From CAZRHR01 sp964578885 (lineage in GTDB: Bacteria; Bacteroidota; Bacteroidia; CAIKAF01): 64,000 nt of DNA. Shown here one piece after another: positions 16,638-25,920 of the stretch (position 1 is its first letter; each line of letters opens with the position of its first letter). Under the pieces are notes generated by a model. That model worked only from the letters and a program-made list of their open reading frames with translations, did not search any database and was not told where the DNA came from. The DNA lies in assembly GCA_964578885.1 (NCBI GenBank), contig CAZOEO010000005.1:62001-126000 (forward strand). The letters run 5' to 3'. Made by a program: the position numbers and the translations under genes.

Positions 16638-17950
16638 TGGTTGTTTACAAAAAATAAAACCACTCGGTTTTCTGGAACCAAGTACTTCTGAGCCACCCTG
16701 CGAATGTCTTCTGGTGTCACCTTCATGTAGCGCTCAATCTCAGTGTTAATCAAGTTGGCATTTCCATAGTACACGTGGTAATTGGCCAGGTTTTCTGCAA
16801 TTCCTGAAACAGAATTATTTCCAGCCACAAACTCCGTTTCCAACTTATTGCGAACTTTCTGAAGCTCCGTTTCTCCAACAAGCTCTGTCTTCAATCGATC
16901 CACTTCCGCATTCATAGCAGTTTCCAAATCCTGTGGTGTTACATTCATGTTGCAAACACCAAGCGTAATGAACAAACCTGGATGCTCCAAAGGAAACGGA
17001 AATGAAAATACACCAACCGCTTTTTCCTGTTGATTCACAATACTGCGTGTAAAACGGGAACTTTCTCCATCAGCCAATAGTGTATTTAACACAGAAAGGG
17101 CATAATAATCAGGATGCCCTTGCTCCGGAATACGATAAGCTTGCACCACCGCAGGCAACTGCACCTTGGAATCAACAACCACATCGCGAATTTCGCGGCC
17201 AAGTGGACCTTCTACCGCCGCAGGACGAGGAACTTCCTTACCACGTGGAATATCTTTGAAATATTTCTCAATCAGAGCCTTTGCCGCAGGAATATCAATA
17301 TCACCAGCTATGGACAGCGTCGCATTATTGGGTACATAAAAAGTACGATAAAAACTCATAAACTCATCTAAGGTCGCCGCATTCAAATGCTCCATAGAAC
17401 CAATGGGAACCCAACGATATGGATGAGTGGTATACGCTCTTTTAAATACTTCTTCCAGCAAATTCCCGTAAGCCTGATTATCTACCCGAAGGCGCTTTTC
17501 TTCCTTAACGACTTCTCGCTGGGTTTCTACACCAACAGGCTCAATCTTGGCATGAAGCATTCGCTCAGACTCTAACCAAAGTCCTAACTCTAAGTTATTC
17601 GAAGCCAATACTTCATAATAAAAGGTGCGATCCTGACTGGTATTCGCATTATTGAAACCACCGGCGCCCTGAATATATTTATCAAATTCTCCACGCTTGA
17701 TATTGGCCGAACCTTCAAATAAAAGGTGTTCAAAAAAATGCGCAAAACCAGTACGCTCAGGGTTTTCATTCTTTGATCCCACATGATATAGCACCGAAAT
17801 GGCGACAATGGGCGTAGAATGGTCTTCATGGAGAATAACGTGCAAACCGTTGGGTAAGTCGTATTCTTCGAAGGCAATGCGACCCTGGGTAACTTGTGCA
17901 TAACCCAGCACCGGCAACAATGCCAAACTGAATAACAGGTGTTTTTTCAT
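16634..17950 (-). CDS. M16-family zinc peptidase, active subunit
   Basis: 438 residues with signal peptide MKKHLLFSLALLPVLGYAQ. The inverted zinc motif HFFEH is at residues 71-75 and the distal Glu lies in EVVKEEKRLR near residue 150. The family pattern NGLHVILHEDHSTPIVAISVLYHVGS precedes it. It is one M16 pair (about 440 residues), as in the mitochondrial processing-peptidase beta type. With the coupled downstream zinc-less subunit it should form a two-chain envelope peptidase that degrades or processes peptides. A -7 box TACATTTG is seen about 22 bases before the ATG on the minus strand. Confidence 0.92.
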   Translation of the reverse strand: MKKHLLFSLALLPVLGYAQVTQGRIAFEEYDLPNGLHVILHEDHSTPIVAISVLYHVGSKNENPERTGFAHFFEHLLFEGSANIKRGEFDKYIQGAGGFNNANTSQDRTFYYEVLASNNLELGLWLESERMLHAKIEPVGVETQREVVKEEKRLRVDNQAYGNLLEEVFKRAYTTHPYRWVPIGSMEHLNAATLDEFMSFYRTFYVPNNATLSIAGDIDIPAAKALIEKYFKDIPRGKEVPRPAAVEGPLGREIRDVVVDSKVQLPAVVQAYRIPEQGHPDYYALSVLNTLLADGESSRFTRSIVNQQEKAVGVFSFPFPLEHPGLFITLGVCNMNVTPQDLETAMNAEVDRLKTELVGETELQKVRNKLETEFVAGNNSVSGIAENLANYHVYYGNANLINTEIERYMKVTPEDIRRVAQKYLVPENRVVLFFVNNQ

Positions 17951-18054
17951 GAGATTGTAAAATACAGCTAGCCAAATGTATGGGTTTATTCTCGGGCCGC
18001 ATCGGTTAAAATTCCTAAAAATATAAAACCCGCTATTTATCAGATTATTACGAT

Positions 18055-18996
18055 TTAAAAATCTTCAAGAAAGGCCCTCCACTCCCAAACAAGAAAATTC
18101 TGGACATCCTGCAAGGCAATATGTATCGACATCGGTTCCTTATAATCTACCGTAAGCAAAGCAAAATTCCTCTGACAGAATGCGTCTCGCAACGTGACCA
18201 ATTGCCCGGGTTTCCCCAACTTCACCCGAACTTGATTCAACCCGAAAGTATGTAGCTCAATCAAATTCTTCCCTTTCCATTGGCTGGAAGAAAGTGCGCC
18301 GCAAGGATAGGTCCCGGAAACAAACATGGTGGGGCTAGATTGTCCCGCCACTAAATCCAATAAACGACGACGGGCCGAGGGAAAGCTTTTCCACGACTGC
18401 CCACTCCGGCTGCGCCAATGAATCGATTTTCCTGTAACAATAATACGCAAAACTGCACCAGGTGCACGAAGCTCATTCTCTAACCAGGCCCATTGTGCTT
18501 CATCCAAAACCGTATTATTTGTATCACCGGCCAATGCATAACTCCAGGTATCCAAATGAATAACCTGTATCTTTCCGGCAGCAGGACCCAACCATTGACT
18601 ATACCATGTCGTTGGCGCCGGTGTTCGACCTAAAAACCGATTAAAATGTGGTGCGAGAGCTCTTGCAGAATCGCCATGTAATGGAGGAACCGCCCAATAC
18701 CATACACCAGAAATACTTACTTGATGTGCAAAAGGTAGATACTGAGAATGAAATTGCTGCTTTGCCAACTGCTGCTTAAAAGCAACGGAAGTTTTGGGTG
18801 CGGATGGGGTAAGACTGCCAACCCAAACAAAATGAGACGGCTTGTGTTCAGCAATGTTTAACCAGGTTTCCTGACCCGCGTTAGGATGACTTCCCGCGCC
18901 AAAAGCCATACGAAACTGCTGCTCTTGCAAGGGCAATGGCTGGCCAAATATTGAACGTGTGAAAAGAAAAAAAACAGCGAAATACAGTGACCTCAT
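18055..18996 (-). CDS. PhoD-like exported protein lacking the metal ligands
   Basis: 313 residues from the ATG at 18996; MRSLYFAVFFLFTRSIFGQ is a signal peptide. The body follows the PhoD/alkaline-phosphatase D layout: FRMAFGAGSHPNAGQETWLNIAEHKPSHFVWVG aligns in pattern with the PhoD start, VIHLDTWSY with the LDTR strand, EAQWAWLENEL with EQWxWLE, and TMFVSGTYPCGALS with the SGDxHxxxL strand. However, GSC, GDN and SGDxH are replaced by GAG, GSL and SGTYP, so the usual metal ligands are absent. It is probably not a phosphatase and may be a binding protein. It lies 19 bases downstream of the CAT-like gene. The homology call rests on pattern memory. Confidence 0.6.
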   Translation of the reverse strand: MRSLYFAVFFLFTRSIFGQPLPLQEQQFRMAFGAGSHPNAGQETWLNIAEHKPSHFVWVGSLTPSAPKTSVAFKQQLAKQQFHSQYLPFAHQVSISGVWYWAVPPLHGDSARALAPHFNRFLGRTPAPTTWYSQWLGPAAGKIQVIHLDTWSYALAGDTNNTVLDEAQWAWLENELRAPGAVLRIIVTGKSIHWRSRSGQSWKSFPSARRRLLDLVAGQSSPTMFVSGTYPCGALSSSQWKGKNLIELHTFGLNQVRVKLGKPGQLVTLRDAFCQRNFALLTVDYKEPMSIHIALQDVQNFLVWEWRAFLEDF

Positions 18997-19015
18997 GCGT
19001 AAAGATAGCGAATCT

Positions 19016-19657
19016 TCAGGGTTGCCAATGTCTTTGTAAGGCTTCAAAAAAATCGCCTACATGGATTCCGTCCGCCAGGGCATGATGCACCTCAACCGCA
19101 ACCGGAATATGCCAACGAGACTGATGCTCCGACATCTTTCCAAAAACAATGCGAGGAAACGCATCTCCTTGCATATGACGATGTGGATTTTTAAAAGAAG
19201 TAAAAGAAAGCCAGGGCAATACTGAAAAAAAAGCCACATCCGGCCTTTCATCTAATGGACTTAAAACCTGGGCATGGCGGGTCTGCTCCAAAACATCAGT
19301 GCCCTGTAAAACAAAATCTTTCCGATCTTTTTGATACGGAAAAAAACCAAATCCGAAAGTCCGGTCTGGCCGACTCACCGTACAACCCGCATGAATACAG
19401 TCATAATCCCGAAGACCTTCCGGCCCAAATCTCAGACGAAACGCCTGTACGTCGTTCACCGCAGACAGTGCACCATGTAAATAATGAAGAAACAACGATT
19501 CCCGAATCGATTTACAATGCTTCATCAAATCTGTAATATCCACCGGCACTGTGATGGAAAAAAAGGGGTCCTCATACGGAAGGAAAAAAGAATAAATGGA
19601 CTGCCGCTCCCATTGAGCAGGATCAATGGTCCGAAAGGAAGAAACGGAAGGAATCAT
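19016..19657 (-). CDS. Chloramphenicol acetyltransferase-like (CAT type A fold) enzyme
   Basis: 213 residues, the usual length for trimeric type A CAT proteins. The C-terminal catalytic motif is VEVHHALADGIHVGDFF (HHxxxDG, residues 191-197), and the N-terminal part has the typical PEDPFFSITVPVDIT-like segment after WERQSIYSFF. It should transfer acetyl from acetyl-CoA to a hydroxyl group. Classical CAT has HHAVCDG; this variant is common in chromosomal CAT-like proteins of unknown substrate, so chloramphenicol resistance should not be assumed. The ATG overlaps the stop of the upstream sorting-domain gene by four bases. Confidence 0.85.
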   Translation of the reverse strand: MIPSVSSFRTIDPAQWERQSIYSFFLPYEDPFFSITVPVDITDLMKHCKSIRESLFLHYLHGALSAVNDVQAFRLRFGPEGLRDYDCIHAGCTVSRPDRTFGFGFFPYQKDRKDFVLQGTDVLEQTRHAQVLSPLDERPDVAFFSVLPWLSFTSFKNPHRHMQGDAFPRIVFGKMSEHQSRWHIPVAVEVHHALADGIHVGDFFEALQRHWQP

Positions 19658-20862
19658 GGTGCAATACTTAATGGCTGAACGCGCATCTTTTCTCCGTGAA
19701 TGCAAAGCCAGTACATGCCCGCTGGCCACGTTTCTACGGAAATAGAATGTCCTTCGGAAGAAACGGGCGATGAATACACCACTTTTCCTGTTGGATCCAA
19801 TACGGAAATCCCAGTGGAAGCAGGCACAAAAGGCACAAATACCTGATGCCTGGCCGGATTGGGATAAGCCAAAAACTCATCCGGCGCATTTTCACCTGGA
19901 AGTTGAAGCAAGAAATTAGATCTCAATATCTTTCCTTTTCGACCCGCCAAAAAGACCAATCCCTGCGGCGTAAAAGCTGCCTTTAGCCATTCCTGCTGTG
20001 GCGTGGAAAGAGATAGGTCCCAGCTTAAACCATGATCTTGGGTAATGAAAATGCGCTTTTCTCCTGCTGTCACACCCCATTTTCCTCGAAAAACAAGGGT
20101 TCTCAATGGCTCTCCATTAGGCTGTAACAATGTGGAAAACCATTGCTGTCCGGCATTTACAGAGCGAAGCAGCATGCCATTCGACATCACTGCAGTAAGA
20201 CTATCAGGATGAGTCGCTCCCAGCGCATTTACATTCGCATTTCCAGGCAATACAATCGGACTCCAGCTCACTCCCCCATTGGTCGTACGGATGACCTGAC
20301 CAGATACCGCTGACGCAAATCCAAGAGAATCAGAAAAAAAGTAAAAATGCAACAACCAGTTATTGGTGCCGGAAGAAACTTTGGTCCAGGTGACCCCTGC
20401 ATCCTCAGAACGCAATATCTCACCGGACGTTCCGCCGGCCAATGCCACGCCATTCGGCAATACCACTGCGGCATTGAGCCATTGTGTAGTACCGGAAGAA
20501 ATAGACGACCAACTTACGCCGCCATCTACCGAACGCCAAATCTTTCCATCCAAACCAACAGAAATAAATCCCTGACTACCAAAAGACTGCACGTCATAAA
20601 GGAGCTTGGTGCCATAAGGGGTAACATCTATCCAGGTATCGCCGCCATTCTGAGTACGGTAAATTTTCCCTTCATTCAGGTTGCCTCCAACCACAATGCC
20701 TGTATCACTGTTTAAAAACGAAAGACCGAAAAAATCCACAGTAGCGGGTAAACTGGTTTCTGTCCATGATTGCGCAGAAATCGCCACCGTAAACGTGAAA
20801 AAACCAGTCCAAACCAGGAGATGATTCCGGCACCATGACTTGATGGTCTTGTTATACCACAT
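19654..20862 (-). CDS. Secreted Ycf48/BNR-repeat propeller with type IX sorting domain
   Basis: 402 residues from the ATG at 20862, which overlaps the pyk stop by 11 bases; the signal region is HLLVWTGFFTFTVAISAQS. Several repeats of the form IYRTQNGGDTWIDV, IWRSVDGGVSWSSI and ILRSEDAGVTWTKV mark a beta-propeller of the BNR/Ycf48 (photosystem assembly-like) type. The last 75 residues (AYPNPARHQVFV, SVLDPTGKVVY, WPAGMYWLCIH) form a type IX sorting domain. The ligand is unknown. It lies downstream of pyk, overlaps it, and is translationally coupled to the CAT-like gene. Confidence 0.85.
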   Translation of the reverse strand: MWYNKTIKSWCRNHLLVWTGFFTFTVAISAQSWTETSLPATVDFFGLSFLNSDTGIVVGGNLNEGKIYRTQNGGDTWIDVTPYGTKLLYDVQSFGSQGFISVGLDGKIWRSVDGGVSWSSISSGTTQWLNAAVVLPNGVALAGGTSGEILRSEDAGVTWTKVSSGTNNWLLHFYFFSDSLGFASAVSGQVIRTTNGGVSWSPIVLPGNANVNALGATHPDSLTAVMSNGMLLRSVNAGQQWFSTLLQPNGEPLRTLVFRGKWGVTAGEKRIFITQDHGLSWDLSLSTPQQEWLKAAFTPQGLVFLAGRKGKILRSNFLLQLPGENAPDEFLAYPNPARHQVFVPFVPASTGISVLDPTGKVVYSSPVSSEGHSISVETWPAGMYWLCIHGEKMRVQPLSIAP

Positions 20863-22279
20863 AATGCAATTTAAGCATATTGGTTTGTCCTTTTTCATGA
20901 ATGGGCACAGAAGCAGTATGCACCAGTAACTCGCCTTCCTGCACCATTCCCTCTCTTTTCAGGATATAAGAACTTTCGGCAATGCTGTGGTCTGTACTTA
21001 CAAACTTATCGAAGAAAAATCCTTTTACGCCCCACACCAGCGAAAGCTGATTTAATAAACTCCGATTTCCGGTAAACACATAAATGTCGGCTTTCGGACG
21101 ATACGATGAAATTTCATACGCCGTATAACCGGAAAAAGTCATGGTAATAATGCCTTTCGCGCGGGCTTTATCTGCCAATTCTACGGCCGCACGACAAATG
21201 GCATCGGTGATGAAACGATCTCTGGAAATCCGCATCAAATCATTGTGATAAATGCCCTGATATCCTTCTACGTTTTCAATGATTTTCTGAACCGACTCAA
21301 TAACGCGCACTGGGAATTTCCCGACCGAGGTCTCGCCGGAAAGCATCACGGCATCGGCTCCATCCAAAATAGAGTTGGCTACGTCATTCACTTCCGCACG
21401 GGTCGGATTGTAGTTGGTAATCATGGACTCCATCATTTGTGTCGCTACAATGATGGGCTTTGAATTGCGCAAACACTTTTTAATCAAATCTTTCTGAATC
21501 AATGGAACCTCTTGCATGGGCACTTCCACGCCAAGGTCGCCACGAGCTACCATAAGTGCATCGGATTCACGAATGATATGATTTATGTCCTGAATGGCTT
21601 CCGGCTTTTCGATTTTCGCAATCACTTTCGCCATTTTCCCCTGAGCAGCAATCAAATGCTTCAATTCAATGACATCGGACGCACTGCGTACGAAGGAAAG
21701 TCCCACCCATTCTACATCGTTCTGAAGGGCAAATTCCAAATCTTCAAGGTCTTTTGGGGTAAGACATGGCTGTGAAATTTTGGTATTGGGCAGGTTTACA
21801 CCCTTCTTAGAGGTAAGTAATCCTCCGTTGATCACTTTCAACCGAACCCGATCCGTATGATTGGTTTCGATGACTTCGAGTACAATTTTTCCATCATCTA
21901 CCAGAACACGTTCTCCGGCCTGCACATCCCGGGCAAACTCTGCATATTGAATATAAATGAGTTCGCGCGTTCCGACCCCTTTGTCCGTAGAAATCAGCAC
22001 TTCACTGTTGTCTTCAAGAAAAACGCCCTCGCCTTCTACCTCGCGCACCCGGATTTTAGGACCTTGAAGGTCGGCCAACAATGCGATAGAATAATTATAC
22101 GTGTTATTAATTTCACGTACCTGATCTATCACAGTTTGCTGAAAACGGCGATCGCCATGAGAAAAATTGAGGCGAATCACATCTACGCCGGCCTGAATCA
22201 TGGCCAACATGGTATCTGGAGCCAAAGAGGCAGGTCCTACGGTAGCAATGACTTTCGTTTTGCTTTGTACTTTTTTCAT
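20852..22279 (-). CDS. pyk: Pyruvate kinase
   Basis: 475 residues, full length. It converts phosphoenolpyruvate and ADP to pyruvate and ATP in the cytoplasm as the last step of glycolysis. Seen directly: KVIATVGPAS at the start, VIRLNFSHGD, LLADLQGPKIRV, the metal and substrate segment VIAKIEKPEAIQDI, LMVARGDLGVEVP, and SGETSVGKFPV. The C-terminal allosteric domain is present (GIITMTFSGYTAYEISSYRP). The IPExxxVDY gene lies 18 bases upstream, an arrangement I have seen often in this phylum. Confidence 0.97.
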   Translation of the reverse strand: MKKVQSKTKVIATVGPASLAPDTMLAMIQAGVDVIRLNFSHGDRRFQQTVIDQVREINNTYNYSIALLADLQGPKIRVREVEGEGVFLEDNSEVLISTDKGVGTRELIYIQYAEFARDVQAGERVLVDDGKIVLEVIETNHTDRVRLKVINGGLLTSKKGVNLPNTKISQPCLTPKDLEDLEFALQNDVEWVGLSFVRSASDVIELKHLIAAQGKMAKVIAKIEKPEAIQDINHIIRESDALMVARGDLGVEVPMQEVPLIQKDLIKKCLRNSKPIIVATQMMESMITNYNPTRAEVNDVANSILDGADAVMLSGETSVGKFPVRVIESVQKIIENVEGYQGIYHNDLMRISRDRFITDAICRAAVELADKARAKGIITMTFSGYTAYEISSYRPKADIYVFTGNRSLLNQLSLVWGVKGFFFDKFVSTDHSIAESSYILKREGMVQEGELLVHTASVPIHEKGQTNMLKLHYVV

Positions 22280-22297
22280 AAAGAGGGAAAAATGGAT

Positions 22298-22711
22298 TTA
22301 AAAAATGAGGCGATCATGATGAAGGATACGATGTGGAAGGACAGGAACACAACTAAACACTTCCGGAAGCTTTTCCACCTCAGATAGAAGTTGTTTCCAG
22401 TCATCGTCTGAAAATCCGCTTCCCACCAGGACAAATTGGGTTTGGCCCAATTCGGGTAAAAATCTGTATGTGCCTTCTTCATTGCCAATAAGCCGCAAGG
22501 TACGAAACAACAATTCATCCAAGTGGTAAAAATGCGAAAAGGACACGGCCACGCCAGACTTAAAAACACATTCTACATCTTGAATGCGTGTAAGGTTAAA
22601 GCCTAAAAACTTATTTAACTGCCAGCACATGCGATAATCCGGAATCAGGGCTTGTAAAGCAGCAATTTTGGGGATTTCCTCGTCGTTCATGTGCAGGGTT
22701 AACCTTTCCAT
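22298..22711 (-). CDS. IPExxxVDY family protein
   Basis: 137 residues. The segment LIPDYRMCWQLNKFLGFNLTRIQDVE is a variant of the signature IPExxxVDYRLAWxLNxxLG of this Bacteroidota-specific family of unknown function. There is no signal peptide or membrane segment, so it should be cytoplasmic. It starts six bases after the upstream secreted protein gene and precedes pyk, in the same direction. The linkage to pyk suggests a metabolic or regulatory tie, which is inference only. Confidence 0.75.
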   Translation of the reverse strand: MERLTLHMNDEEIPKIAALQALIPDYRMCWQLNKFLGFNLTRIQDVECVFKSGVAVSFSHFYHLDELLFRTLRLIGNEEGTYRFLPELGQTQFVLVGSGFSDDDWKQLLSEVEKLPEVFSCVPVLPHRILHHDRLIF

Positions 22712-22717
22712 GGATGG

Positions 22718-23323
22718 TTATTCCTTAGGATGTTCCTCTTCTTCTCGCCCCCGAAACATCATATTATACTGATCAAATACGAGTTTGATTTCTTCAAATT
22801 TATATTTGGTTTTTTCCATGATGTCCTTCATTTCAGGCGAGTCCGTCATGAGCCCTTCTACCTGCTTTTTCCACGAAATCGGACGCAACAAGGTGTACAC
22901 AGAATCCCTTGGATTAAACGCATACATTTCATAACGAATGGCCTGATTACCTCCGTTCATCAGCAAGGTTTGATATTCCAGCAGAAACAACCGACCATCG
23001 GATAAAACCCGTAATGGAACGCGTGGCCCCTCTTTCTCTAAAAATCCAGTGATATAACGATCGTCTCCAGAGGTAAACTCAAGAATTTCTTCCATCTTCA
23101 GATTCACCTTCGTGGTGTCATTCACCTTCACATTGACCCTTTCTTTAATCTCTTCACCGGTTTTATGACGAACTGTTCCTTTCAGCGTATCTCCTTTCAG
23201 CGTAATCACATAGCCTTCCCAACTTTTTTTAGGAGCCTTGGGTTGCGCATACACAGAAAAAAAACCACCGCTCAATAGCCATGTTCCAACGGAAAGGAAA
23301 AGTGAAAATCCAAATGTTTTCAT
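22718..23323 (-). CDS. Exported protein of unknown function
   Basis: 201 residues with an N-terminal signal peptide (FSLFLSVGTWLLSGGFFSVYAQ). It begins its mature part with WEGYVITLKGDTLKGTV, a pattern seen in many Bacteroidota periplasmic proteins in which a small beta-rich domain follows. The C-terminal half is charged and ends EEEEHPKE. I do not recognise a catalytic motif. It sits in the minus-strand run cysS, M28 peptidase, this gene, IPExxxVDY protein, pyk, with gaps of only three to six bases, so it is part of that operon. Confidence 0.7.
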   Translation of the reverse strand: MKTFGFSLFLSVGTWLLSGGFFSVYAQPKAPKKSWEGYVITLKGDTLKGTVRHKTGEEIKERVNVKVNDTTKVNLKMEEILEFTSGDDRYITGFLEKEGPRVPLRVLSDGRLFLLEYQTLLMNGGNQAIRYEMYAFNPRDSVYTLLRPISWKKQVEGLMTDSPEMKDIMEKTKYKFEEIKLVFDQYNMMFRGREEEEHPKE

Positions 23324-23326
23324 GAC

Positions 23327-24334
23327 TTAAAGGTCGTAATTTTCCCGATAAACGAGGGTTAATAAAGTATGACCAACGGCCTGCAAGGTTTGGCGATCGA
23401 TGATGTCCATATTGTCCTGGTGGGTATGCCAATGACTGGGAAATCCTGATTTCGGGCGGGAATCCAAATAATTAATGATATCAATGGTTGGCAATCCCAT
23501 GTCCCGATTCACAAAAAAATGATCATCCGTCACCATGGACATGGAACGCTGTGGATTAAAAAATCTGCCATAACCCAATTCATGCGCCAGACTCCAAACT
23601 TTTTCCACCACATGCGATGCGTATTGCACAGAATATCCTTCTTTCATAAAAACAGCGTCTTTGCCTCCTACCATATCCAAAAGAATGCCATACTTCGCAG
23701 TATATCCTGGTATGTGAGGATTTTTTGCCCAGTATTGTGCACCAAGACAATAGGTTTCCGGCGCTCCACCTTCTTCACCATAATCTTCTCCGTCGAACAA
23801 TACGATATCTACGCCCAATTGACGAACGGACGTATCCACACTCAACACTCGCATCAGCTCAAGCAACACGCCTACACCGCTCCCACCGTCGTCTGCTCCC
23901 AAAATCGGCTTCTCCGGCATGTTTGGATCATGATCGGCACGTGGCCGTGTATCCCAATGGGCAAAAAACACGATGCGTTCCCTGGCTTCAGGATTCCAGC
24001 GCGCCATGATATTTTTTAAAGGCAAAATGGCTCCGGTATAAGCCGTCGCTTTGGTTTCCTGCACCAACACATGGGGCGTAAAACGCTTTAATGTTTGTAT
24101 CAGCCACTGTCCACATTTCTGGTGACCAGGACTTCCAGGAACACGTGGACCAAAATTCACTTGGGTTTCAATGAATGAAAAAGCGGAATCCGCCTGAAAT
24201 GCCGGAACCTTCACCGAAGCATAATCCACAGGTTTTAAAGTCGTTCCCCCATTAGGTTTCTTGGGCATTTCTCCGTTTCCACAGGCCCAAAGAAGCGCTA
24301 TGAAGCCGGAACATAATAGTATTTGCTTTTTCAT
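23327..24334 (-). CDS. M28 peptidase / glutaminyl cyclase-like lipoprotein
   Basis: 335 residues from the ATG at 24334. Signal MKKQILLCSGFIALLWAC has a lipobox LWAC, so it is a lipoprotein. Zinc-ligand regions of the M28 fold are seen in order: VFFAHWDTRP, LGADDGGSGVGVLLE, LFDGEDYGEEGG, LLDMVGG and THQDNMDIID. The pattern with HWDTRP and GxxDGxSG is shared by M28 aminopeptidases and bacterial glutaminyl-peptide cyclotransferases, and I cannot separate the two here. The ATG overlaps the cysS stop by four bases, so it is translationally coupled to it. Confidence 0.87.
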   Translation of the reverse strand: MKKQILLCSGFIALLWACGNGEMPKKPNGGTTLKPVDYASVKVPAFQADSAFSFIETQVNFGPRVPGSPGHQKCGQWLIQTLKRFTPHVLVQETKATAYTGAILPLKNIMARWNPEARERIVFFAHWDTRPRADHDPNMPEKPILGADDGGSGVGVLLELMRVLSVDTSVRQLGVDIVLFDGEDYGEEGGAPETYCLGAQYWAKNPHIPGYTAKYGILLDMVGGKDAVFMKEGYSVQYASHVVEKVWSLAHELGYGRFFNPQRSMSMVTDDHFFVNRDMGLPTIDIINYLDSRPKSGFPSHWHTHQDNMDIIDRQTLQAVGHTLLTLVYRENYDL

Positions 24335-25797
24335 AAAAGGTTCCAGGTTGTGCCTTCTTTGGCGTCTTTTATTTGAATACCGGCCTGCATCAAGCGATCG
24401 CGAATCAGATCGGAAGTCGCCCAATCCTTTTGCTGCCGGGCTTGTTGACGTAGTTGTAAAATCAAATCCATGACAGGTTCCAGCGATTGCTGACTTTCGG
24501 ACTCTGGAAGAGTAAGCCCCAACACTTCGTGAAACAAACGGGAAAACACCTCTGCAAACTGTGTCGCGTCTTCCTCCGATAATGTTAATTCGCCCTGAAT
24601 CAACTTTTGCACTTTGGTAGCACCATCAAAAAGATGCGCCAACAGAACCGGGGTATTAAAATCGTCGTTCATGGCACCGAGACAAGCGTCTTGCCATTCG
24701 GACACAGAAAAACCGGATGATTTTCCTTTGGGTAAACGGGACAATAAGGCCACAGCAGACGCAATTTTACGATAGGCTTTGTCCGCCGCCACCAACGCAT
24801 CCTCACTCATATCCAGCGTCCCACCATAATGGGCTTGAAGGAAAAAGAAACGAACGGCCATGGGCGTAAAAGAACGACTGAGCAAGGGATGCTGTCCACT
24901 GAGTAAATCTCCGGGAAGAATAAAATTCCCATCGGACTTACTCATTTTTTTACCATTTAAAGTCAGCATGTTACCATGCAACCAGTATCGAACGGGAACC
25001 CTTTCTCCCGTAGCGGCTACGTTCTGAGCAATTTCACATTCGTGGTGCGGAAATTTTAAATCCATTCCGCCACCATGAATATCGAATTGTGTGCCTAAAT
25101 ACTTGGTGCTCATAACAGAACACTCCAGATGCCATCCCGGAAATCCGTCTCCCCACGGCGAGGGCCAGCGCATGATATGTTCCGGACTGGCTTTTTTCCA
25201 TAAGGCAAAATCCTGCGGATTGCGCTTTTCATCTTGTCCATCCAAGCTGCGTGTTCCGGCCAGTAACTCTTCTATGTTTCGTCCGGATAATTCCCCGTAG
25301 GCATAATGCGCGGAAAATGCTTTTACATCGAAGTAAACAGAACCATTCACTTCATACGCCAATCCTTTTTCAAGAATCTGTCGGGTCATTTCGATTTGCT
25401 CCACAATATGCCCGGTGGCAGACGGCTCAATGGACGGGGGTAAATTCCCGAACATTCGCATTACTTCATGAAAACCATGTGTGTATTTCTGCACAATTTC
25501 CATGGGCTCCAACTGCTCAAGCCGCGCACGGGCAGCAATTTTATCTTCTCCCGCATCGGCATCATTCACCAAATGTCCCACATCCGTGATGTTGCGAACA
25601 TAGCGCACTTTATAACCAAGAAAACGGAGATAACGGCTAATGACATCAAATGAAATGAAAGTGCGCAGGTTTCCCAAATGCACCTCGTTATACACCGTTG
25701 GACCACATACATACAAGCCCACCAAAGGGGGATGCAGGGGTTCGAATTTCTCTTTTTTCCGCGTCAGCGAATTGAATACATGTAGTGAACCAGACAT
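24331..25797 (-). CDS. cysS: Cysteinyl-tRNA synthetase
   Basis: 488 residues, normal length. It charges tRNA-Cys. The HIGH-type motif is VHLGNLRTF following GPTVYN with the zinc-binding Cys (residue 31 region), and other zinc ligands are in HLECSVM and HHECEIAQ. The KMSKS motif is KKMSKSDGNF. The C-terminal anticodon-binding region is present and ends in AKEGTTWNLL. It heads the minus-strand operon cysS to pyk and has a perfect TATCTTTG box exactly four bases before its ATG. Confidence 0.97.
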   Translation of the reverse strand: MSGSLHVFNSLTRKKEKFEPLHPPLVGLYVCGPTVYNEVHLGNLRTFISFDVISRYLRFLGYKVRYVRNITDVGHLVNDADAGEDKIAARARLEQLEPMEIVQKYTHGFHEVMRMFGNLPPSIEPSATGHIVEQIEMTRQILEKGLAYEVNGSVYFDVKAFSAHYAYGELSGRNIEELLAGTRSLDGQDEKRNPQDFALWKKASPEHIMRWPSPWGDGFPGWHLECSVMSTKYLGTQFDIHGGGMDLKFPHHECEIAQNVAATGERVPVRYWLHGNMLTLNGKKMSKSDGNFILPGDLLSGQHPLLSRSFTPMAVRFFFLQAHYGGTLDMSEDALVAADKAYRKIASAVALLSRLPKGKSSGFSVSEWQDACLGAMNDDFNTPVLLAHLFDGATKVQKLIQGELTLSEEDATQFAEVFSRLFHEVLGLTLPESESQQSLEPVMDLILQLRQQARQQKDWATSDLIRDRLMQAGIQIKDAKEGTTWNLL

Positions 25798-25801
25798 AAG
25801 A

Positions 25802-25809
25802 CAAAGATA
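25802..25809 (-). promoter_or_regulatory. -7 box of cysS, four bases from the ATG
   Basis: TATCTTTG on the minus strand followed by TCTT and the ATG. The position implies an mRNA with little or no leader. Confidence 0.6.
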
Positions 25810-25920
25810 ATGGATTCACCTTTCGGGTAAAGGTTGAAAATGGAAAAGGTAAGGCTTTTTAATCTCCGAAAAATCGTGAAAAATGGCCATTTACACAGAA
25901 AACCAAACAGCATCTGAATA

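Noticed and set aside
19016..19657. Calling the CAT-like gene an antibiotic-resistance gene
   Set aside because: The motif fits the fold but the variant active-site string and chromosomal context give no evidence for chloramphenicol as substrate.
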